The notes under the pieces are model-generated. The model searched no databases. It saw nothing but the letters and a program-made list of their open reading frames with translations, and had not been told where the DNA came from. A program made the translations under genes and the position numbers. Below are positions 8,266 through 16,730 of a DNA stretch of 32,505 nucleotides, piece by piece (the first letter of the stretch is position 1; every line of letters begins with the position of its first letter). Location: contig JAPKAI010000025.1 of the NCBI GenBank assembly GCA_028825335.1, positions 1-32,505 of the forward strand, written 5' to 3'. The stretch comes from Gammaproteobacteria bacterium (GTDB lineage: Bacteria > Pseudomonadota > Gammaproteobacteria > Pseudomonadales > Pseudohongiellaceae).

Positions 8266-9498
8266 ATGGCGCACCTGAGACCATCAACTCCACTTATTCG
8301 AATATTTCTTCTATTCGTTCTACTGCCTCACTCTTCGCTAACAACAGCACAAGCTATTGATGTTGCAGATTGGTCGGCATTGGAACAGCAGGCGCGGGGG
8401 CAAACTGTCTACTTCAATGCCTGGGGCGGCGAGCCCAGAATAAATAGCTATCTTAACTGGGTTGCCCAGACGCTAGAGCAACGCTTTAACATCACTCTTC
8501 AACATGTGAAAGTCGCTGACACTGGCGAAACTGTCTCGAAGATAGTTGCTGAACGAACCGCTGGCAATGATACGAACGGCAGCATTGATCTGTTGTGGAT
8601 CAACGGAGAAAACTTCGCGGCACTTAAACAGAACAAATTACTGTTCGGCCCTTGGGCGGAAGAGCAGCCCAACTTCAGTTTAGTTAATGCGAATCGATTC
8701 CCCGAGATGCGCGAAGATTTCACCGTGCCCACTGATGGCCTAGAGTCGCCGTGGACCCGATCGCAACTCGTTTTCTATCACGACAGCCAATGGCTGGCAG
8801 AGCCCCCTCAAACGATAGCTGCAATATTGGATTGGTCGACATTTAATCCTGGGGAATTCACCTATCCCCGCCCACCGGCATTCCTAGGAAGCACCTTCCT
8901 CAAGCAGGCGGTTCTCGAGATCTCCAACAATGATCCAGCACTGTTTGCTCCGGTCACTGATGATCAATTCCAGCGAGTCACAACTGAATTGTGGGATTAC
9001 CTCGATGCGCTTCATCCTACTTTACTGCGAGCGGGTAGATACTTCCCCAACTCCGCCGCTGAACTGCGACGGCTCATGGGCGACGGCGAAATTTCTCTGG
9101 CGCTAGCATTCAATCCAAACGAGGCCTTGCTCTCGGTTCGAACGGGAGAGTTGCCAGACAGTGTACGAACCTACGTACTGCAAGGCGGCACGATCGGCAA
9201 TGTCAGTTTTCTCGCGATTCCCTACAACGCACAGCACAAAGCCGCTGCGATGATCACAGCTAACTTTCTTCTCTCCATCGAAGCACAGGCCAGGGCCAGC
9301 AATCCGAATCATATGGGAAGCACGACCGTGATTTCTATCGAGGATTTAGACGTAAGTGCCCGCCAGCAATTTGAACCAGTAAGCACTGATTTAGCAGCTG
9401 CTAGCCCAGATGAGCTAAGCCGCAAGCTGCAGGAACCCCACCCCTCTTGGACACCCGCCCTTGAGCGCGCCTGGATCCAGCGCTACAGCGCAAGATAA
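8266..9498 (+). CDS. ynjB: ABC transporter substrate-binding protein, YnjB-like
   Basis: Periplasmic binding protein of 410 aa with a signal peptide (IRIFLLFVLLPHSSLTTAQA). The start of the mature protein (GQTVYFNAWGGEPRINSYLN) and the segments DLLWINGENFAALKQ and GLESPWTRSQLVFYHD resemble the E. coli YnjB family, annotated in some databases as a putative thiamine-type importer component. Its stop lies 3 bases before the permease start, and the ATPase follows, giving the gene order ynjB-ynjC-ynjD. The transported ligand is not known from sequence; iron, thiamine or a thiamine-related compound are only database guesses. Confidence 0.8.
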   Translation: MAHLRPSTPLIRIFLLFVLLPHSSLTTAQAIDVADWSALEQQARGQTVYFNAWGGEPRINSYLNWVAQTLEQRFNITLQHVKVADTGETVSKIVAERTAGNDTNGSIDLLWINGENFAALKQNKLLFGPWAEEQPNFSLVNANRFPEMREDFTVPTDGLESPWTRSQLVFYHDSQWLAEPPQTIAAILDWSTFNPGEFTYPRPPAFLGSTFLKQAVLEISNNDPALFAPVTDDQFQRVTTELWDYLDALHPTLLRAGRYFPNSAAELRRLMGDGEISLALAFNPNEALLSVRTGELPDSVRTYVLQGGTIGNVSFLAIPYNAQHKAAAMITANFLLSIEAQARASNPNHMGSTTVISIEDLDVSARQQFEPVSTDLAAASPDELSRKLQEPHPSWTPALERAWIQRYSAR

Positions 9499-9501
9499 CC
9501 G

Positions 9502-11181
9502 GTGCTACGCTGGGCAGGCCATAGTCTCATCTTCCTGCTAGCCGCACCGATCCTGCTGGGCACGCTTATTGCGAGTTTGCCAGCCTTTGGCTACTTTCCA
9601 CCCTTGGGAAGCTCGGATTTTTCCCTCGAGGCATGGCGCGAGTTATTCGAAGTGCCAGGACTAACTCGAAGCGTATTGATCAGCCTGATTTCGGGGGTCT
9701 TAACGCCGCTGATTTCTCTGGCACTAGTATTCCTCTATCTCGCTAGTGCAACGGGGAGTAAATTGGATCTGTGGATTCGCCGACTCGTTTCCCCCTTACT
9801 CTCATTTCCACATGCTGCTGCCGCATTCGGGCTCGCCTTCTTAATCGCGCCCTCCGGACTATTGAGCCGAATTATATCCCCAGAGCTGACAGGCTGGGAG
9901 CGGCCGCCGGATATTCTTATTGTTAATGACACATGGGGCCTCACTTTATTGTTCGGGCTTATTGTTAAAGAAGTACCATTCCTTCTCTTAATGTCCTTAG
10001 CAGCTCTACCGCAGCTACAGCCCAGGCATCGTATTGAGGTTGCCCGAACTCTCGGTTACCGGCCCACAATAGCCTGGCTCAAAGTAATCGCGCCCAGCCT
10101 TTATCCCTTGGTCCGTCTGCCCGTGATTGTAGTCATAGTATTCGCCTCTGCCACGGTCGATGTTGCGCTTATTCTCGGGCCGACGCTTCCACCTACATTA
10201 AGTGTTAGGGTCTTGTCGTGGTTCAATGATCCGGATCTTAATCTTCGCTTTCTGGCGGCCGCCGGATCTCTATTACAACTAGGAGTGAGCCTGATAGCCG
10301 TAGCAATCTGGCTAGCGCTAGAGAAATTTGTCGGCCTGCTTTGGCGGTTCTGGCTGGCGGCAGGAAACCTTAATACTGGAGAGGGTCTAGCGTTTGCTAT
10401 AGGCAGAAGTGCGATGCCTCTTGTATTAGTGGTAATTGCAGGAAGCATACTCGCCCTGTTAGCCAATGCTTTTGCTGGCCCCTGGCGCTATCCCTCTGCC
10501 CTACCATCTTCCTGGACGATTCAGCACTGGGCAAACAGTCTTTCAGATCTGTCGACACCACTATTTAACACAGTGCTAATCAGCGTTAGCTCCACACTGC
10601 TTGCCCTGCTATTAGTAGTGGCAACACTCGAATCTGAACGACAATCTAGCAAGAGTAAATCTACCGCATTGTGGTTGTTGTATCTGCCCTTGCTGATTCC
10701 GCAAATTGTCTTTCTGTTTGGCATCATCGTGCTGACCGAATTTGTAGGCTGGCAGGCGAACTTGAGTCTTGTGATATTCGGTCACCTCTTGTTTGTTCTG
10801 CCTTATGTTTTCTTGTCACTCTCTGAGGCATATCGTCAACTGGATCCACGCTGGACGCAGGTGGCATCCACGCTAGGGGCGAGTCAGCTAAAGTCGTTCT
10901 GGCGGATCCGGATTCCTTTATTGCTAGCACCGTGTCTAACAGCTGTAGCAATCGGTATGGCGATTAGCATAAGTCTATTTTTGCCGACTCAATTGTTAGG
11001 AGCGGGGCGAATCACGACTATTACATCTGAAGCTGTGGCATTGACGTCCGGGGCGAGTAGGAATTTGATTTCGGTTTGGGCCGTAGTACAACTTTCATTA
11101 CCAATATTAGGCTTTATGATGGCTCTTTTAATTCCAAAATTTGTTTGGCGCAATCGCAGCGGGATGATCGATACACGATGA
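9502..11181 (+). CDS. ynjC: ABC transporter fused permease, YnjC-like
   Basis: Inner-membrane permease of 559 aa made of two fused binding-protein-dependent transport domains, so one polypeptide can supply both transmembrane halves. The two EAA-type loops are visible as EVARTLGYRPTIAWLKVIAP in the first half and QVASTLGASQLKSFWRIRIP in the second. The start is GTG at 9502, three bases after the ynjB stop. The 3' end overlaps the ATPase start as ATGA. Two-domain fusions of this kind are typical of YnjC and ThiP or FbpB-like iron permeases. Confidence 0.85.
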   Translation: MLRWAGHSLIFLLAAPILLGTLIASLPAFGYFPPLGSSDFSLEAWRELFEVPGLTRSVLISLISGVLTPLISLALVFLYLASATGSKLDLWIRRLVSPLLSFPHAAAAFGLAFLIAPSGLLSRIISPELTGWERPPDILIVNDTWGLTLLFGLIVKEVPFLLLMSLAALPQLQPRHRIEVARTLGYRPTIAWLKVIAPSLYPLVRLPVIVVIVFASATVDVALILGPTLPPTLSVRVLSWFNDPDLNLRFLAAAGSLLQLGVSLIAVAIWLALEKFVGLLWRFWLAAGNLNTGEGLAFAIGRSAMPLVLVVIAGSILALLANAFAGPWRYPSALPSSWTIQHWANSLSDLSTPLFNTVLISVSSTLLALLLVVATLESERQSSKSKSTALWLLYLPLLIPQIVFLFGIIVLTEFVGWQANLSLVIFGHLLFVLPYVFLSLSEAYRQLDPRWTQVASTLGASQLKSFWRIRIPLLLAPCLTAVAIGMAISISLFLPTQLLGAGRITTITSEAVALTSGASRNLISVWAVVQLSLPILGFMMALLIPKFVWRNRSGMIDTR

Positions 11182-11807
11182 GCAATTCTGATCTTGAACT
11201 AAAAGATGTAAGTATTTCGCTAGGCGGCAAACAGTTGCTCGAGATCAATTGCAGCGTAGGTCCGGGAGAGATCCTCACCGTAATGGGTCCATCCGGCTCG
11301 GGAAAGTCTTCCTTACTTGTCTATATAGCAGGGTTCTTAGCGCCCGTGTTTGAGTCCAGCGGTTCGGTACTGGTCAATGGTGCAGACGTTTGTTCATTGG
11401 CAGCTGAACGCCGCCACATAGGGTTATTGTTTCAAGACCCTCTGTTATTTCCTCACCTTAGTGTCGCTGGAAATTTACGCTTTGCCTTGCAAAGCAATGC
11501 AAAACAGAAGAACCAGGCAATCAGCGAAGGGCTTAATGATATTGGACTCGCGGGGTTTGATGATCGTGACCCAAGCACTCTCTCGGGTGGGCAGGCATCA
11601 CGTGTCGCGTTGCTGCGGCTTTTACTCTCTGCCCCAAACGCGGTTCTCCTGGACGAGCCTTTTTCCAAGCTGGATACCCAACTACGCGAAGAAACTAGGA
11701 CTCTGGTTTTCGACAAACTACGAGCCTCTGGGTTACCAACTATTCTCGTAACCCACGATCAAGCCGACGCTGAACAAGCCGGCGGTGAAATTCGCACACT
11801 ACTCTAA
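11178..11807 (+). CDS. ynjD: ABC transporter ATP-binding protein, YnjD-like
   Basis: Cytoplasmic ATPase of 209 aa that powers the upstream permease. I chose ATG 11178, which overlaps the permease stop as ATGA, rather than a longer frame opening at 11076. Walker A is GPSGSGKS (36-43), the signature is LSGGQ, Walker B is AVLLDEP and the switch histidine is in LVTHD. The protein stops soon after the H-loop, so it lacks a C-terminal regulatory domain, as YnjD does. All catalytic motifs are intact. Confidence 0.9.
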   Translation: MSNSDLELKDVSISLGGKQLLEINCSVGPGEILTVMGPSGSGKSSLLVYIAGFLAPVFESSGSVLVNGADVCSLAAERRHIGLLFQDPLLFPHLSVAGNLRFALQSNAKQKNQAISEGLNDIGLAGFDDRDPSTLSGGQASRVALLRLLLSAPNAVLLDEPFSKLDTQLREETRTLVFDKLRASGLPTILVTHDQADAEQAGGEIRTLL

Positions 11808-11820
11808 GAAATTCTGATCT

Positions 11821-11836
11821 GTGCTGTGCACAGCAC
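11821..11836. repeat. 16-bp perfect palindrome between convergent genes
   Basis: GTGCTGTGCACAGCAC is exactly self-complementary and sits in the 30-base gap between the convergent ynjD and aldolase stops. As RNA it could fold on either strand, but neither side has a T-run, so a role as bidirectional terminator is only possible. Confidence 0.6.
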
Positions 11837-11837
11837 A

Positions 11838-12779
11838 CTAACGACCACTCGCGTCGCGCCCGCGGTTAAGCGCATCCTGGGCACCGGTCGATAAGCCTCC
11901 ATCTAGCCCGACGGTAACAAATCGAAAGCCTTCTGCTAGCCGCGCCTCGACGGTGCGTGAGTTTGTCGTTATAGCGCAGGGGACGTCGTGAGCTAAGCAG
12001 CTGCTAAGCACCGCCTGAATAGCGGCCTCGACCTGAGGTGCCGCTGCGCTGGCGTAGCCCATCGACGCGCTTAGATCGGATGGTCCGATAAAGATGACGC
12101 CGGTGCCCGGTACGGAGATAATTTCTTCGATGTTTTCGACTCCTTCCGGCGTTTCAATCTGAATGATCGCGAGCAACTCACCACCAAGATCTAAGGGCCA
12201 CAGATCGGCCTTCGCAATGTAGTCCCTTGTCCCCCAATACCAGACCGCGTTCGACGGGTTGCGTCCACGCAGCCCCGCTGGCTCATAGTCATCCGCACCA
12301 TTGAGTTGTGGATATCTGCTCGCTCGAATCGCCATCTCGGCCTCGGCAGCATTGTTTACAGAAGGGAACATCACGCCGAACGCACCCACATCCAATGCCT
12401 GCTTCACTTGTGACAATACATCCTCGCCACCGCTTGCCGGGATGCGCACGAATGGCACTACATTCGGCTGCAAGCTGCCCTTTTCAAGGATTGCGCGCTT
12501 ATCGGTCATACCCAGCAAGAACTCTCGAATCCGCTCAACATCGAACGGCGCGTGCTCCATATCGATGATGATGAAGTCCAAACCCGATCTAGAAAGAGAT
12601 CGAGCATTGTTGAGTGAATAGTCGAAAGATAAGAGGCCGAAGGCCGGCTCATCATTCTCCAGCAAGGCTATCGCTTTGTTCAAGCGCATATCTGCTTCCT
12701 GCGCTGCTGCTCCGGTCGAGCTAATTAGGAGGGCAAGTGCGAGGCTAGCTACTACGATTGGCTTCATTTGTTTGTTCAT
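11838..12779 (-). CDS. HpcH/HpaI-family aldolase with a signal peptide
   Basis: Class II pyruvate-type aldolase or citrate-lyase-like TIM barrel, 313 aa. I chose ATG 12779 because AAGGA lies 6 bases upstream and the N-terminus becomes a Sec signal peptide (IVVASLALALLISSTGAAAQ, cleavage near residue 27); a longer frame opens at 12854. Likely catalytic residues by HpaI analogy are His76 (IDMEHAPFD), Arg112 (FVRIPAS) and metal ligands Glu209 (IQIETPEG) and Asp235 (GPSDLSASMG), all present. HpaI enzymes are normally cytoplasmic, so an exported version is unusual. It is divergent from the probable selenoprotein gene. Its substrate is unknown. Confidence 0.83.
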   Translation of the reverse strand: MNKQMKPIVVASLALALLISSTGAAAQEADMRLNKAIALLENDEPAFGLLSFDYSLNNARSLSRSGLDFIIIDMEHAPFDVERIREFLLGMTDKRAILEKGSLQPNVVPFVRIPASGGEDVLSQVKQALDVGAFGVMFPSVNNAAEAEMAIRASRYPQLNGADDYEPAGLRGRNPSNAVWYWGTRDYIAKADLWPLDLGGELLAIIQIETPEGVENIEEIISVPGTGVIFIGPSDLSASMGYASAAAPQVEAAIQAVLSSCLAHDVPCAITTNSRTVEARLAEGFRFVTVGLDGGLSTGAQDALNRGRDASGR

Positions 12780-13035
12780 CGATTTTTCCTTGTTAAGCGG
12801 CCCAGTCAAGTGCCTCAATTTAGAGCAGATCAACCAACGCAGCGACTGCCTCACGATCTGACGGATCGGTAAATAGTGCCAGAATCTCCTGACTTTTCAA
12901 TCTCCTAATTCTTCTGCCCGCCATAGATTGCGATACCCTCCGCTTCAGCCAACTGTTATATTGAGGCCGCTACCGACTATTGGTGGCCAATTCAGTCGTT
13001 CAGGAGCTTATTCTGCCCTGATAAAGGAGAACACC

Positions 13036-14172
13036 ATGAAAACTATAAGAAGCATAGCCGGCCTCACCGCCGTCATGCTTATAAGCGGCGCGCTCAACGC
13101 CCAGAGCGCAACTGTGCTCTACAACGAGCGGGTCGTAGAGCTGGAGCAAACACTGCCAGACGCAACTGATCTTTGGGTTAAGCCCGAAGACCTTACCCGA
13201 GTAAACGATTTCATTCTTAAGCCTGAGGGGGCTTGCCTGGACGAATTGTGCGTTCCGGTTCTGCAAGATCGAGACAGCGCCATGTTTATTACCCGGCAGG
13301 GACAATCATGGTTCAACGTTACCGAGCTGGCAGACAAACTGCAGCAAGCCTATGTCACGGATTACAATGACGGCATCTGGAGTTTTGGCACCATGCCAGT
13401 AACGCGTCAGTCTTTCCTACGCGGTGGCGAAGCACCCGATTTCGAACTGATGGGCCGCGATGGCGAGCTAGTTCGTCTTTCAGATTTTCGAGGAAAAAAG
13501 GTATTACTCCTTACTTGGGCCTCGTGGTGAGGATGTCGTCTAGACGTGCCCGTGTGGCAGTCCATATACGAAGAACTCAAGTCTGAAAATTTTGAAATTA
13601 TTTCCGTCGCACAAGATACTGGTGGCGAAGAAGCTGCTGGATACATCTTTGATGATGCGAATGTTAGCTACACAGCGATTATCGATGTTAATCATCAGAT
13701 AAGCTCGCTTTACAATTTGGTCAATGTCCCCTCAGGCGTATGGATTGATGAACAAGGCAAGATCATGCGCATCAATGAAGGCACCTATGCGAAGGAACAT
13801 ATGAATGGCGCATGGGGTACCAATGACTACGTGCCCATCGTCCGTGACTGGGTAGCAAAAGGAGCCGACAGCGAACACGTCTGGGATAGAAGTAAGGTGC
13901 GGGAAAGTATCATTCAACGCACACCTGAAGCCGAGCGTGCACAACCTGCGTTCCGTCTGGGTGGATACTACTTCACCAATGACAACGATGAGAAAGCAGA
14001 ACAATACTGGACCATGGCACAGGAACTAGATCCAACCAGTTGGAACTATCTACGGCAGGATCTACAATATGAAGAAGGTGGCTCTGCTGGGCCCGAATGG
14101 CGTGCCCGTCGCGAACAGATAGAAGGTGCAGGTGGCGCTTACTATGCTCCGCTAGAAATTGAAAACAACTAG
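13036..14172 (+). CDS. Secreted thioredoxin-fold protein, probable selenoprotein (UGA read as Sec)
   Basis: Two open frames in the same phase, 13036-13527 and 13531-14172, are separated only by TGA at 13528-13530. Read through, they give one protein of 378 aa: signal peptide (residues 1-23), an N-terminal domain with C67 and C72 (EGACLDELCVPV), a redoxin domain beginning GGEAPDFELMGRDGELVRLS, and a helical tail. The TGA falls at residue 165 in TWASW-U-GCRLDVPVWQ, where TlpA/AhpC-like redoxins carry the redox cysteine; Cys167 and Arg168 follow. The domain continues normally after it (NVPSGVWIDE). AAGGAG lies 6 bases before ATG 13036. Neighbouring genes use TGA as a normal stop, so general recoding is excluded. 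Otherwise this would be a nonsense-mutated pseudogene. Confidence 0.8.
13528..13530 (+). other. In-frame UGA, probable selenocysteine codon
   Basis: TGA interrupts the redoxin frame exactly between TWASW and GCRLDVP, at the position of the catalytic cysteine. A single-base change in a Cys codon (TGT or TGC to TGA) would also produce it, but conservation of the frame for 214 codons afterwards argues against decay. Confidence 0.78.
13531..13563 (+). promoter_or_regulatory. Candidate bacterial SECIS hairpin
   Basis: Directly after the UGA, 13531-13539 can pair with 13554-13563 with one bulged A (13559) and several G-U pairs; GGAU at the base pairs with GUCC. An inner two-base-pair closing (13544-13545 with 13552-13553) would leave an apical loop GUGCCC that starts with G. 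Position and loop fit the general bacterial SECIS pattern, but the stem is imperfect and was folded by eye. Confidence 0.45.
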
Positions 14173-14200
14173 CAAAGCTTCTTTAGCTTAGTAGTTGCCC

Positions 14201-14242
14201 ATCAAAAAAGCCGACCAAGTTTCCTTGGTCGGCTTTTTTGAT
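14201..14242. terminator. Bidirectional intrinsic terminator
   Basis: A perfect 19-bp stem (14201-14219 with 14224-14242) around the loop TTTC has six A on the left and six T on the right, so it can terminate both the plus-strand selenoprotein gene and the minus-strand NHL gene. It sits in the gap between these convergent genes. Confidence 0.93.
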
Positions 14243-14267
14243 TCTAAAAATCTCTACTGTTATGCAC

Positions 14268-15389
14268 TCAAAGCGCGTTCCAAGCAGGACTGATTAGCAA
14301 GTCAGGGTCGGCACCAGGTTTTGGTACAAATTTCTGCGTGCGACCATATTGGTTGTCGCCACCGTACAAATTGCCAGCAGAATCTACACTGAAAGAATGC
14401 ACTTCGATATAACCATCAGGCAATGCCAACGGCACTAGCCAGGTATATTTTAAGTTGCCTTCGAAATCAAAATTTACAAAGCGAAGTGGACCTAAGTCTG
14501 TAATCCAGAAATCATCTTCATTGACGATGATGTCCAAAGGTAAAGTAAGTTGGCCAATCGATCTTATAAATTCAAATTCTACTGGGTCGTCAGTCGCTTG
14601 CCAAAGATTGACTCGGTTTCCAGTACGATCGAGAACAAAGACACGCCCATCAGGCCCAATTGCAACCGAGTGGATCGTCTTGGTCTGACCCGGACCTTCT
14701 CCTTCGCTGCCGAACTCGCCAAGATAGTTCATCTCACTATCCATGATCATGATGCGATTATTATCTAGTCCATCTGCGATTAGGATACGACCATCTTCCA
14801 TGAAGGCGATATCCTGTGGCCGACCAAAATGAGTGCCGTCGGATCCAGACACGTTTTTCTCGCCGTAGGTCGCTAGTACTTCACTACCGTCGTTCGCAAT
14901 CACATAAATTTGGTGAAATGTTTCATTTACCAACCAAATACGCTTCTCGGGATCGTAAGGATTGATTCGAATTCGGTGAGGGCCAGGGCCCGCCGAGCCT
15001 TCACACAGATAATCCAAATGATCCCAAACTTCGATAGGCTCGCCGTCTGCATTGACTATGAATAGGCAGTTATTCCAGGTGCGACGTGCCGTGTCTCTCA
15101 ACACATTAAGGCCTACATGACCCGCAAAACCTAGAAAGTCATCGGGTAGCGGATAAGGAAGTACGGTTTCACCACGTTGAGCGATGATGATACGGTCCGC
15201 AGACTCGGCCAAGACACCGGAATTGCCGCCGAAAGCATAACCTGCTTCAGCAAAGGGGTCGGCCCATAGGGAGACGACGTTGTAGGGACTCTCTCCAATA
15301 GGCCCACGGGCATTGCCTTGCTGGGAAAATGCGGAGCTAGATACGAAGAATGCTAGCGCGAATAGGGCTAGCCTGTTCAGTTTAAACAT
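14268..15389 (-). CDS. Secreted NHL-repeat beta-propeller protein
   Basis: Exported protein of 373 aa with a signal peptide (LALFALAFFVSSSAFSQQ). Repeats of NHL type are visible: FGRPQDIAFMEDGRILIADG, TIHSVAIGPDGRVFVLDRTG, LPLDIIVNEDDFWITDLGPL and EVHSFSVDSAGNLYGGDNQY. This suggests a six-bladed propeller related to peptidyl-alpha-hydroxyglycine lyase-like and other NHL proteins. A lyase activity cannot be asserted, because no metal-binding set was confirmed. The transcript ends at the shared terminator at 14201-14242. The GAGAGG about 10 bases before the ATG is a weak ribosome binding site. Confidence 0.78.
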   Translation of the reverse strand: MFKLNRLALFALAFFVSSSAFSQQGNARGPIGESPYNVVSLWADPFAEAGYAFGGNSGVLAESADRIIIAQRGETVLPYPLPDDFLGFAGHVGLNVLRDTARRTWNNCLFIVNADGEPIEVWDHLDYLCEGSAGPGPHRIRINPYDPEKRIWLVNETFHQIYVIANDGSEVLATYGEKNVSGSDGTHFGRPQDIAFMEDGRILIADGLDNNRIMIMDSEMNYLGEFGSEGEGPGQTKTIHSVAIGPDGRVFVLDRTGNRVNLWQATDDPVEFEFIRSIGQLTLPLDIIVNEDDFWITDLGPLRFVNFDFEGNLKYTWLVPLALPDGYIEVHSFSVDSAGNLYGGDNQYGRTQKFVPKPGADPDLLISPAWNAL

Positions 15390-15708
15390 AATGATAGAGC
15401 CTCTCTAATGAACTTTGTGGTCACTTGTTGTTGTTTTGATTATTGTTCTGTCTTTTGCTTTCAAGCCTATCATGACAAATAACGCCATAGAAATTCAATA
15501 AACTTCGAAAAAAGCACAAATTGTTGCAAATGGGAGCTTTTCAGCGGTCAGCCCCGGATTGACTTAGACCTCTAAGCTGATAGTGTAATATTCTAATAAC
15601 GCGTGGATTGCAGAAATTCAAGACAGGGCCCAGGTTGCCACTATCCAGAGCAGTCTATCTAACCAACTTTCTGTGCATCTCTATGAATAAGAAGAAGGGA
15701 GCAATACC
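15390..15708. other. Divergent intergenic region, promoters expected
   Basis: 319 bases between the minus-strand NHL gene and the plus-strand gene at 15709. TTGACT at 15559-15564 could be a -35 box for the plus-strand gene, but the best -10-like sequence (TAATAT, 15586-15591) is 21 bases away, longer than ideal. No ORF or RNA gene is seen. Confidence 0.4.
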
Positions 15709-16707
15709 ATGATTAAGAAGATATCTCTCATATCCCTAATGCTCGTTCTTGGCAACGTAGTAGCCGCTCAAGAATATCAAATTCCAAAAACTGAATGGGG
15801 CGTACCCGATTTTCAAGGAGTCTGGAAACACGCGACGGTCATGCCGCTAGAACGTCCAGTCGAACTGGGTGAGAAGCGTGCCTACACAGAGGCAGAGGCT
15901 ATTGCACTCGAGTCTGTAGTGCAGCAAAAATTTGAGGACAACAACGAGCCACTCGATCCGAACAGGCCGCCTCCTGTCGTGGCCGAGTCACTACCTCCGA
16001 TCGGAAACTACGATCTGTTCTGGCGTGACGATGCGAAGTTTATACCCACTATAGATGGCGAATTCAGAACGTCCGCGATCATCGACCCCGCTAATGGGCG
16101 CATGCCCGAACGGACAGCACAGTTCGATGCACGCATGGCGCAGTTTCGTGGAGGCAGACCCGGACGAACTAGCGACGGGCCCGAAGGACGCGGACTTGGT
16201 GAGCGCTGCCTCGTCGGTTTCGGAAATTCGGCTGGCCCGGTCATGAGCCCAGTTATCTACAACAGCCACCTACAGTTCACGCAATCACCTGGCTACGTAA
16301 CGATTACAGCGGAGATGGTTCACGATACACGCATTGTTAAGATTGCTGATGAGCGATCCGCAGCAGCCGAGACACACCGCAAATGGATGGGGGACGCTAT
16401 CGGTCGTTGGGAAGGTGACACCCTCGTTGTCGAGACCAGGTACTTCAACAACTGGCACACATTGCGAGGCATGCCGGTTAACAACATGACCATCACTGAG
16501 ACCTTTCGTCGTGAGTCCGGCAATAAATTGATCTACGGATTTACCGTAGATGACCCGACGCTTTTTACGTCGACGTTCAGCGGCGAATACCCGTTGTCGA
16601 GAATCAACGAACCAATCTACGAATACGCCTGCCACGAAGGCAACTACGGCATGATAGGCATTCTGGCTGGCGCCAGAAAACTGGAAGAACTGGAGAACAA
16701 GGACTAG
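15709..16707 (+). CDS. Uncharacterised secreted protein, paralogue of the gene at 16731
   Basis: Exported protein of 332 aa with a signal peptide (ISLISLMLVLGNVVAAQ). It belongs to a family I know only as hypothetical proteins in environmental bacteria. Hallmarks are G-x-P-D-x-Q-G at the N-terminus (WGVPDFQGVW), PLERPVEL, NGRMPE, ERCLVGFGNSAGPVMSP, WEGDTLVVET and the C-terminal YEYACHEGNYGMIGILAGAR. The conserved Cys-His-Glu near the end could bind a metal or heme, but that is only a guess. It is convergent with its paralogue, only 23 bases apart. GGGAG lies close before the ATG. Confidence 0.7.
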   Translation: MIKKISLISLMLVLGNVVAAQEYQIPKTEWGVPDFQGVWKHATVMPLERPVELGEKRAYTEAEAIALESVVQQKFEDNNEPLDPNRPPPVVAESLPPIGNYDLFWRDDAKFIPTIDGEFRTSAIIDPANGRMPERTAQFDARMAQFRGGRPGRTSDGPEGRGLGERCLVGFGNSAGPVMSPVIYNSHLQFTQSPGYVTITAEMVHDTRIVKIADERSAAAETHRKWMGDAIGRWEGDTLVVETRYFNNWHTLRGMPVNNMTITETFRRESGNKLIYGFTVDDPTLFTSTFSGEYPLSRINEPIYEYACHEGNYGMIGILAGARKLEELENKD

Positions 16708-16730
16708 ACTCTTTCTATGCCCATTAGCTC

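Noticed and set aside
12928-12962. Promoter TTGCGA/TATATT before the selenoprotein gene
   Set aside because: The two boxes are 23 bases apart, too far for a normal sigma-70 promoter.
12928-13530. Two separate genes at 12928-13530 and 13546-14172
   Set aside because: Both are in one phase with only a TGA between them, and the redoxin domain spans the junction. The first frame's opening at 12928 also lacks a ribosome binding site, whereas ATG 13036 has a good one and a signal peptide.
13528-13530. TGA read as tryptophan genome-wide
   Set aside because: Other genes here end naturally in TGA (for example the permease at 11179-11181 and the beta-helix lipoprotein at 31164-31166), so the code is standard.
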